This document shows, in pieces, positions 1 to 5,468 of a stretch of 8,364 bases of DNA (its first letter is position 1; each line of letters begins with the position of its first letter). The position numbers and the translations under genes were made by a program. The notes beneath the pieces are model-generated. The model ran no database searches, was not told the DNA's origin, and saw nothing but the letters and a program-made list of their open reading frames with translations. The stretch is from JAHCHL01 sp964546835. GTDB taxonomy: Bacteria; Armatimonadota; Fimbriimonadia; Fimbriimonadales; ATM1. The DNA is taken from NCBI GenBank assembly GCA_964546835.1, contig CAZJKW010000098.1, positions 1-8,364 of the forward strand, given 5' to 3'.

Positions 1-402
1 CAAAACCGATTGCACCGAGGAGCAAGCCAAACCCTGCCCAAGTGGCCGTCATGGGCGAAGCGACACCCAAAATTGGTTTTTCATTTTTGTTTTTGATTTG
101 TTTGAGTTCATCAAGGGTGGGAAGGTGGCCATCCCATTCGTAGGAAACTATGTTGCTATCACCGAGGCGATTGTCTGAGATTTTGTCTCCTAACTGAAAA
201 ATTCTATTTGGGGATATCGTTTTTGATTTTTTGATTGATTCTAATTGATAAGTCCATTGATCATAGTCTGTGCCGAGTTTTGTATAAGTTGCAATGACGG
301 TTTTCGGAATAATTTTTGCAATTTTTTTTGACTTAATGGCGCAAGTTTTATCGTTCCATTATTTGAAAACTCAAATGAAGGCAAGGCATCAGCATGAAGC
401 AT
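1..402 (-). pseudogene. Frame-disrupted membrane protein gene fragment, running off the left edge
   Basis: Two overlapping minus-strand frames join into one protein-like sequence. Frame one runs from ATG 402, inside the heptamer repeat, through LPSFEFSNNGTIKLAPLSQKK to the eight-A tract (329-322); on its own it ends at TAG 243. The -1 frame continues from ATT 322 with no stop to the edge (107 codons): IAKIIPKTVIATYTKLG, DYDQWTYQLESIKK, SYEWDGHLPTLDELKQI, then a hydrophobic stretch TWAGFGLLLGAIGF that looks like a transmembrane helix. The -1 frame has a TAA just upstream and no good start of its own, so it needs the upstream frame. The join is consistent with a one-base deletion in an A run, phase variation, an assembly error or -1 programmed frameshifting. 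No Shine-Dalgarno precedes ATG 402, and TTG 423 is an alternative start. I do not recognise the family. The real 5' end may be degraded. Confidence 0.6.
322..329 (-). other. Eight-A homopolymer at the frame junction (A AAA AAA slippery heptamer)
   Basis: On the minus strand the upstream frame reads CAA AAA AAA TTG. The last seven A's form the canonical X XXY YYZ -1 slippery heptamer in the correct phase. After a -1 slip the next codon is ATT, exactly the frame that stays open to the window edge. I see no strong downstream stem-loop or upstream Shine-Dalgarno stimulator, which weakens the programmed-frameshift reading. Confidence 0.5.
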
Positions 403-421
403 GTAGCATGTAGCATGTAGC
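391..421. repeat. AGCATGW heptamer tandem repeat
   Basis: Four and a half tandem copies of a seven-base unit: AGCATGA, three AGCATGT, then a partial AGC. It lies between the small lipoprotein stop (448) and the next gene on the minus strand, where it reads TGCTACA. In one minus-strand frame it is open and supplies the first codons (M-L-H-A) of the frameshifted gene downstream. Slipped-strand mispairing could change the copy number. Confidence 0.9.
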
Positions 422-447
422 AAAAAATTAGAATTAAGTATTTCACA

Positions 448-1005
448 TTAGTTCAAGTCAATCCTCTGAAGAAACGTTTCGAAGTCTGATTTATGTTTAT
501 CATAGGTTGCCGAATTGGCAATACTCATTACAGTAAATGCCGTATTTTTGTGCACCCACTGAACAACCGTAGAAACGAGCAAGTTTGGGCCACTTTGATA
601 AGTCAAATCGACTCGCCCGACCGGTTGACCATTTTGGAAAGAGTAAGGCGTAATGGTTGAGTTTGGTACATTCGCCATCTGTGCTTTGAAATACTCGACG
701 AAATCATTAGGCTGAATCGGTTCGGTTGTTGGAAGAATAGAACGAAACACGACAACAAATAGTGCTGTAGTGTCACTTTTTCTTTCCGCTGACCAAACAG
801 CCAACAGTTCACTGTTTGGATCGTTAACTCGAGAGGCATAACCTGCCTTAAACTCATTAAGGTCTTTGTCTTCCAGCCGATACCAATTTGAGGCGGGCGA
901 AAATTTTGCCCCATCAATAAGTAATGCTTCTGCTGACTTTTTACATCCGGGAGCCAACAAGACTATGCCAGAAATCAGAACTAAAGTAATTCCCAGTTTC
1001 AACAC
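448..1005 (-). CDS. Small putative lipoprotein of unknown function
   Basis: The 185-residue product starts MLKLGITLVLISGIVLLAPGCKKS: a short basic n-region, a hydrophobic core and a lipobox-like A-P-G-C, making Cys21 the likely lipidation site. The -3 residue is Ala rather than the usual Leu, so this is slightly off consensus. The mature part alternates strands and ends VVQWVHKNTAFTVMSIANSA followed by a helical YDKHKSDFETFLQRI. That order (short strand pairs, then a C-terminal helix with a spaced F..fl..i) resembles the Mog1/PsbP-like fold of small envelope lipoproteins, but this is a weak guess by eye. The GTG start (1005) is chosen because the signal peptide needs it; an adjacent TTG (1002) is the only close alternative. 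No Shine-Dalgarno is present, and the promoter places the transcript start about here, so the message may be leaderless. It is separate from the pil operon, and no function can be assigned. Confidence 0.82.
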   Translation of the reverse strand: MLKLGITLVLISGIVLLAPGCKKSAEALLIDGAKFSPASNWYRLEDKDLNEFKAGYASRVNDPNSELLAVWSAERKSDTTALFVVVFRSILPTTEPIQPNDFVEYFKAQMANVPNSTITPYSFQNGQPVGRVDLTYQSGPNLLVSTVVQWVHKNTAFTVMSIANSATYDKHKSDFETFLQRIDLN

Positions 1006-1011
1006 AGGATA

Positions 1012-1040
1012 AATATATCAAAAAGTTTGAGACATGTCAA
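1012..1040 (-). promoter_or_regulatory. Near-consensus sigma-70 promoter for the small lipoprotein gene
   Basis: The -35 TTGACA (1040-1035) matches the consensus fully. A 17-base spacer follows, then -10 TATATT (1017-1012, five of six), preceded by TG one base upstream (extended -10). The -35 lies immediately after the terminator's T-run, so one short stretch ends the pil operon and starts the next unit. Counting seven bases from the -10 places transcription start at about 1005, the G of the predicted GTG start. Confidence 0.85.
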
Positions 1041-1048
1041 GAAAAAGC

Positions 1049-1074
1049 AAAAAACCCGCTTTGGCGGGTTTTTT
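1049..1074 (-). terminator. Intrinsic terminator after pilC
   Basis: AAAAAACCCGC and GCGGGTTTTTT form a perfect 11-bp inverted repeat around a 4-base loop, 20 nt after the pilC stop. On the minus strand it is followed by a T-rich run (TTTTTTGCTTTTT). It should end the operon containing pilBTC. The palindrome also has a T-run on the plus strand, but no plus-strand gene feeds it. Confidence 0.92.
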
Positions 1075-1094
1075 GAAACGGGACCCAGCAACTG

Positions 1095-2318
1095 CTATTG
1101 CAAAGCGTCGCCGGCAGACAGGTTCGAAATGGCGTCAATCATCGGCATGAACATCGCAATGACGATAAAGCCAACGACCACTCCGAGGAACACGATTAGA
1201 AGCGGTTCCAACGCAGCCGTCAAAGATGCCAACGTGGATTCCACTTCGCCTTCGTAGAAGTCCGCAATTTTTTGAAGCATATAGTCGAGCGAACCGGACT
1301 CTTCACCAACCGAAATCATGTGAACAACCATCGGTGGGAATTGGCGAGATTTTTCAAGCGGATCACCGATTCGGTCTCCTTCTCGAATTCTTGCCCTTGC
1401 TTCAAGAACGGCATCGGCGATGATGTGATTACCAACGGTTCCTGCAACGGTTTCCATGGCTTGCAAAATCGGTACACCCGAAGTAAGCAACGTGCCCAGT
1501 GTTCGGCTGAATCTTGCAAGACAAATTTTGTGGTGCAATTTTCCAAAAACCGGAACTTTGAGTTTTAATCGGTCAATAATTCTTCTTCCGAATTGTGTGC
1601 TGGCAAACGCTCGCCACACAATCAAGAAAATGATGAGACCAAGAATAACGTAGTACCACTTTTGCGTTAAAAAGTCGGAAACGTCAATCAACATTTGAGT
1701 GGGTGCGGGGAATTCTTTGATTTCCAAATCGCGGAAAACTTCAATGAATTTCGGAACGACCCATGTCACCAATCCGATAACGATTCCAATCGCCATGACC
1801 ATAACCAAAATTGGATAAGTAACGGCCGCTTTAACTTTTCTTCTTAGTTCAACATCTTTTTCAAGGAAGTGGCTAAGTCGTTGGAGTGCTTCTTCCAAAA
1901 CACCGCCAACTTCACCGGCGCGGACCAAACCAATGAATAGGTTATTAAATGTTCGCGGGTGTCGTTGCATGGCTCGGCTTAAGGATTCACCACCTTCAAC
2001 CCTTTCGCCAACATCCGCAATGATTTTTTTGAGTTTAGCGTCGTTGGACTGTTGCCCCAAAACGTCAAGACATCGCACGAGCGACACACCAGCATCAACC
2101 ATTGTTGAAAACTGGCGACAGAAAAGCGCAAGGTTGGTAAGTTTTACTTTGCCAAAAGTTTTTCCGCCGGTGCGTTTTGTTTTGAGCATTTCGACTTCCA
2201 AAATTTGGAAGCCCTGCTCTTCAAAACGCTGCCTAAGCAGTTCTTCGGAATCTGCTTCTGCGGTTCCCTTTTGAATGGCGCCTGAGGCGTCTCGAAATGA
2301 ATAACTGAATACAGGCAT
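1095..2318 (-). CDS. pilC: Type IV pilus inner-membrane platform protein PilC (GspF family)
   Basis: This 407-residue polytopic membrane protein is the platform on which PilB and PilT act during pilus assembly and disassembly. The N-terminal cytoplasmic segment (FSYSFRDASGAIQKGTAEAD) is typical of the family. Two tandem GspF domains span about 65-190 and 268-393. The first carries LALFCRQFSTMVDAGVSL and ends with a transmembrane helix (168-188). The second carries LARFSRTLGTLLTSGVPIL and MISVGEESGSLDYML, ending with a helix at 371-393. A further helix lies between them (222-238), giving the usual three transmembrane segments. Length fits PilC proteins (about 400 residues). It starts 12 nt after the pilT stop with a strong AAGGAG, and is the last gene before the terminator at 1049-1074. 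GspF of type II secretion is similar, but the adjacent pilT makes this a pilus protein. Confidence 0.97.
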   Translation of the reverse strand: MPVFSYSFRDASGAIQKGTAEADSEELLRQRFEEQGFQILEVEMLKTKRTGGKTFGKVKLTNLALFCRQFSTMVDAGVSLVRCLDVLGQQSNDAKLKKIIADVGERVEGGESLSRAMQRHPRTFNNLFIGLVRAGEVGGVLEEALQRLSHFLEKDVELRRKVKAAVTYPILVMVMAIGIVIGLVTWVVPKFIEVFRDLEIKEFPAPTQMLIDVSDFLTQKWYYVILGLIIFLIVWRAFASTQFGRRIIDRLKLKVPVFGKLHHKICLARFSRTLGTLLTSGVPILQAMETVAGTVGNHIIADAVLEARARIREGDRIGDPLEKSRQFPPMVVHMISVGEESGSLDYMLQKIADFYEGEVESTLASLTAALEPLLIVFLGVVVGFIVIAMFMPMIDAISNLSAGDALQ

Positions 2319-2326
2319 CGGTTTTT

Positions 2327-2332
2327 CTCCTT
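2327..2332 (-). promoter_or_regulatory. pilC ribosome binding site fused to the pilT stop
   Basis: AAGGAG overlaps the last two bases of the pilT TAA stop (reading TAAGGAG) and sits eight bases before the pilC ATG at 2318. This strong, well-spaced site decides the pilC start and implies coupled translation of pilT and pilC. Confidence 0.85.
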
Positions 2333-3527
2333 ACCTTTTGCCGCCGGGTGCAGCAGTAGGTCCGGTTCCGACTTGCGGCGTGTTGATCATCTTCTTGAGT
2401 TCTTCGATATTGATGGCTCGTGACATCGCATCTTCGAACGTGATGAATCCCTTCATATAGAGGTCGCGCAGGTTTTGGTCCATGCTTTGCATACCCATTG
2501 CGCCGCTCGTCTGAATCATAGACGGTATCTGGTGAGTTTTGTTCTCCCTGATGAGGTTTTTGATAGCCGGCGTGGCGATCATGACTTCGATTGCGGGGAT
2601 TCGACCGGGAGTTCCGGCTCTTGGCATCAACTGTTGAGCAACAATGGCCTGAAGGTTGTTTGCCAACTGAATTCGGATTTGTTCTTGTTGTCCCGGCGGG
2701 AAAACGTCAATGACACGGTCAATGGATTCCGCGGCGTTGTTCGTGTGCAGGGTCGCGAATACCAAGTGACCGGTTTCAGCCGCCGTAATGGCAAGTGCGA
2801 TCGTTTCCGTATCTCGCATTTCGCCAACAAGAATTACGTCCGGGTCTTCTCGCAAACAGGCACGAAGTGCTGCCGAAAAGGAATGGGTGTCATGTCCCAG
2901 CTCGCGTTGGTTGATAATGGATTGGTTGTGTTGGTGCAGATATTCGATTGGGTCTTCGATGGTAATCACGTGATGGGCCATGTTGCGATTGATTTGGTTA
3001 ATCATCGCAGCAAGACTTGTGGATTTACCGGAACCCGTTGGACCCGTAACCAAAATAAGTCCTCGCGGTTTTTTGGTTAATTCTTCCAGAATCGGCGGTA
3101 GAGACAATTCGCGTACGGTTGGAATTCGGTTTGGAATTAATCGGAATGCAGCGGCTACGGAACCTCGGTCTCGATAATAGTTAACACGAAATCTTGCTTT
3201 TTTAGGCAACGAATAAGAAAAGTCCAACTCAAGAGTTCTTTCAAATTTCTCAATGTTTTCGTCGGTGATGATGGAATAAAGAAGTCGAGCCGTATCGGGT
3301 GCTCCGAGTTTTTCATAATTGAGTCGAATTAACTTACCATCAACACGAATAACCGGTTCTGCGTCTGCGCATAGGTGCAAGTCTGACGCGTTTTTTTCTA
3401 CAACAATGTGAAGAAGTTCGTCAATATGAAGCGAGTCAACACTTTTTGGTTTTGTGCTGCTGCCTTCATCTTCAACAACAATTTCTGCCATACCCGGCAG
3501 TTCAAATATCAGTTCAATATCGGCCAT
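2331..3527 (-). CDS. pilT: Type IV pilus retraction ATPase PilT
   Basis: This 398-residue cytoplasmic ATPase depolymerises the pilus, driving twitching and DNA uptake in families where it has been studied. After an N-terminal PAS-like part (ASDLHLCADAEPVIRVDGKL, 47-66) come Walker A GPTGSGKST (162-170), Asp box ITIEDPIEY (188-196), Walker B DPDVILVGEMRD (228-239), His box TGHLVFATLHTN (252-263) and the retraction signature AIKNLIRE (321-328), which distinguishes PilT from PilB. There are no zinc CxxC pairs, as expected. Usual PilT proteins begin about 30 residues later (at LHIDELL here). The only in-frame ATGs are residues 1 and 13, so an acidic N-terminal extension exists either way. The leader before ATG 3527 is A-rich with no good Shine-Dalgarno, unlike pilC. 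The gene follows pilB by 36 nt, and its TAA is embedded in the pilC ribosome binding site. Confidence 0.97.
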   Translation of the reverse strand: MADIELIFELPGMAEIVVEDEGSSTKPKSVDSLHIDELLHIVVEKNASDLHLCADAEPVIRVDGKLIRLNYEKLGAPDTARLLYSIITDENIEKFERTLELDFSYSLPKKARFRVNYYRDRGSVAAAFRLIPNRIPTVRELSLPPILEELTKKPRGLILVTGPTGSGKSTSLAAMINQINRNMAHHVITIEDPIEYLHQHNQSIINQRELGHDTHSFSAALRACLREDPDVILVGEMRDTETIALAITAAETGHLVFATLHTNNAAESIDRVIDVFPPGQQEQIRIQLANNLQAIVAQQLMPRAGTPGRIPAIEVMIATPAIKNLIRENKTHQIPSMIQTSGAMGMQSMDQNLRDLYMKGFITFEDAMSRAINIEELKKMINTPQVGTGPTAAPGGKR

Positions 3528-3563
3528 TTGTTTTTTTCTTTATTGGTTTTTTTGAAATCAGAA

Positions 3564-5333
3564 TTAGTAACCCGCTGTAAAGACAACTCTCATGACTTCT
3601 TCGGGTGTTGTAATTCCGTTCAAGATTTTGAGAAGTCCATCTTCTCGAAGTTCTTTCATTCCGTTTGCTTTTGCGGCTTCTTTGATGTCCTGAAGCGGAG
3701 CGCGTCGTACAATTAATTCCGCGATCTCTGCGTTCATTCTCATCAATTCATAAAGTCCCAAGCGTCCGCGGAATCCTGTGAATTTGCAATTTTCGCAACC
3801 CTTACCTCGATACAACGTTACCGGTGCTTCAGGATCTTCAACTTTGAATCCGAATCGTCGCAAATCGCCTTGCTTAACTTCGTACGGTTCTTTGCATTCC
3901 GTGCAGACTTTTCTTCCAAGTCTTTGTGCAAGGACGCCGATAACGGTTGCAGAAATCAAATAGGGTTCAACCCCCATGTCAGTCATACGAACAATTGCCG
4001 AAGGTGCGTCGTTAGTGTGAAGCGTTGACAGTACCAAGTGTCCGGTCAGCGAAGCTTCAATTGCAATTTCTGCCGTTTCAAGGTCTCTCATTTCGCCGAC
4101 CATGATGATGTCGGGGTCTTGTCTTAAGAATGAACGCAAAGCGTTTGCAAATGTAAGACCTGCCTTTTTGTTGACTTGGACTTGTGCAATTCCTTGCAAC
4201 TGATATTCAACAGGGTCTTCGATTGTAATAATATTGGATTCAATCGAATTCAATTTATGAAGAACGGAATATTGTGTGGTGGTTTTTCCGGCACCCGTGG
4301 GTCCCGTGGACAAAAACATTCCGTTTGGCTGACTAACCAATTCATCAACTTGACTTTGGACTTCTTGCGTAAATCCTAATCTTTCCAATCCCAAAAGAAC
4401 GCTCGATTTGTCGAGAATTCTCATTACGATTTTTTCGCCAAAAGGAGTTGGAATACTGGATACACGCAAGTCGTAATCTTTTCCTGCGTTGCGGATTTCA
4501 ATACGACCATCTTGCGGAAGTCTTCGTTCCGCAATATTCATTTCTGCCATGATTTTGTAGCGAGAAATAAGCGGTGCTTGCAAATTTTTGGGAACGGTCA
4601 TTGCTTCATGCAATACGCCGTCAATTCGGTAACGGACACGGACGCCGCGTCCTTGAGGTTCAACGTGGATGTCTGATGCTCGGTCGGCAATCGCTTGTTG
4701 GATAAGCGCGCTTGCCAATCGAATAATGGGTGCCTGTTCTGCTTCTTGGGCTGCAGCACCCGGATCATCGGTTTCAACTACGGTGTCGCGATTAGCACCT
4801 GCCTCCGCGATGGCACGACTAATATCGCCTCGCATGCTGGCTGGACCGGCTGCAGCCGCTACCGCTCCGGCATTTCCGTTGGCTTGTGCTTCGGCTCCTC
4901 CACCATAAGTTCTTCGAATGGCATCTTCGATGGCTCCGCGAACGGCTAAAACGGGTTTAACGCGGCAACCGGATGCCAAAGCGATGTCATCTTGTGCTTG
5001 TAGGTTGTTTGCGTTGGTCATCGCTACATAAATAACCAATCCATCCTTCTTATAAGGCATGACGGAGTGATTTCTTGCGATTCTTTCGGGAACAACGTTT
5101 ACGGCACTTGAATCCACTTGAACGTTGTCAAGGTCCACAAACGGAAGGTTTTGTTCTTGTGCTTGACCTTCGACGACTTCTCGCTCACCGACAAACCCCA
5201 GACCAAGCAGAACCTGACCGATGTCTTGGTTCTTTGTCTGCTGTTGAACTTTTCGCGCTTCCTCTAGTTGTGCTTGGTTTAGGTAACCCTTTTCAACCAA
5301 GTACTCGGCCAAAGGCTTCCGAGATACTGCCAT
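3564..5333 (-). CDS. pilB: Type IV pilus extension ATPase PilB (GspE/PulE family)
   Basis: This 589-residue cytoplasmic hexameric ATPase powers pilin polymerisation on the PilC platform. An N-terminal MshEN-type domain spans about 5-145, with two tandem 'L-x2-L-x3-G' motifs (8-30 and 38-62, the second ending QNLPFVDL). MshEN domains can bind c-di-GMP; here the usual leading Arg-Leu-Gly is degenerate, so binding is uncertain. An Ala/Gly-rich linker (144-168) leads to the secretion-ATPase core: Walker A GPTGAGKTT (344-352), Asp box IITIEDPVEY (368-377), Walker B DPDIIMVGEMRD (406-417) and His box TGHLVLSTLHTND (430-442). The paired CxxC motifs C477/C480 and C513/C516 are the zinc site typical of PilB/GspE and absent from PilT. 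ATG 5333 is chosen because AGGAG lies ten bases upstream and the MshEN domain begins there. An in-frame GTG at 5399 would add 22 residues without family likeness. Thirty-six bases separate it from pilT. Confidence 0.97.
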   Translation of the reverse strand: MAVSRKPLAEYLVEKGYLNQAQLEEARKVQQQTKNQDIGQVLLGLGFVGEREVVEGQAQEQNLPFVDLDNVQVDSSAVNVVPERIARNHSVMPYKKDGLVIYVAMTNANNLQAQDDIALASGCRVKPVLAVRGAIEDAIRRTYGGGAEAQANGNAGAVAAAAGPASMRGDISRAIAEAGANRDTVVETDDPGAAAQEAEQAPIIRLASALIQQAIADRASDIHVEPQGRGVRVRYRIDGVLHEAMTVPKNLQAPLISRYKIMAEMNIAERRLPQDGRIEIRNAGKDYDLRVSSIPTPFGEKIVMRILDKSSVLLGLERLGFTQEVQSQVDELVSQPNGMFLSTGPTGAGKTTTQYSVLHKLNSIESNIITIEDPVEYQLQGIAQVQVNKKAGLTFANALRSFLRQDPDIIMVGEMRDLETAEIAIEASLTGHLVLSTLHTNDAPSAIVRMTDMGVEPYLISATVIGVLAQRLGRKVCTECKEPYEVKQGDLRRFGFKVEDPEAPVTLYRGKGCENCKFTGFRGRLGLYELMRMNAEIAELIVRRAPLQDIKEAAKANGMKELREDGLLKILNGITTPEEVMRVVFTAGY

Positions 5334-5343
5334 TTCTTGACCA

Positions 5344-5348
5344 CTCCT
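5344..5348 (-). promoter_or_regulatory. Ribosome binding site deciding the pilB start
   Basis: AGGAG lies ten bases upstream of ATG 5333. It favours this start over the in-frame GTG at 5399. A second purine-rich GGAGG at 5367-5363 sits only three bases before an out-of-frame ATG (5359). Confidence 0.6.
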
Positions 5349-5410
5349 GCCCAACCCATTTTCCTCCCCGAGGTCAAATGGAATGTCGTAGCATACCACC
5401 TACCCGGTTC

Positions 5411-5450
5411 GAGTTCCTTTTCTTGTTTGGGCACCGCGAAAAGGACGCTC
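5411..5450 (-). promoter_or_regulatory. Leader hairpin upstream of pilB
   Basis: In the 135-nt gap (5334-5468) between the LptC/LptA-like gene and pilB, TCCTTTTC (5445-5438) and GAAAAGGA (5422-5415) are perfect 8-base inverted repeats around a 15-nt loop. The stem extends by GAG/CTC across a small internal loop. No U-run follows, so it is not a terminator. It could be a regulatory or mRNA-processing element setting pilus-motor expression relative to the upstream envelope genes. The rest of the gap shows no convincing -35/-10 pair and no riboswitch consensus I recognise. Confidence 0.4.
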
Positions 5451-5468
5451 CTGCCTACCTCAAAAGTT

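Noticed and set aside
391..421. CRISPR array
   Set aside because: The units are seven bases with no spacers, so this is a simple tandem repeat.
2475..3080. A 201-codon plus-strand ORF
   Set aside because: It is antisense to pilT, whose catalytic motifs are all intact. It shows no recognisable domain and no ribosome binding site.
5334..5399. In-frame GTG start adding 22 residues to PilB
   Set aside because: The extra residues do not resemble PilB N-termini, and ATG 5333 has AGGAG at usable spacing right before the MshEN domain.
5334..5468. c-di-GMP (GEMM) or other known riboswitch in the pilB leader
   Set aside because: I looked for the conserved core motifs and did not find them; only a simple inverted repeat is visible.
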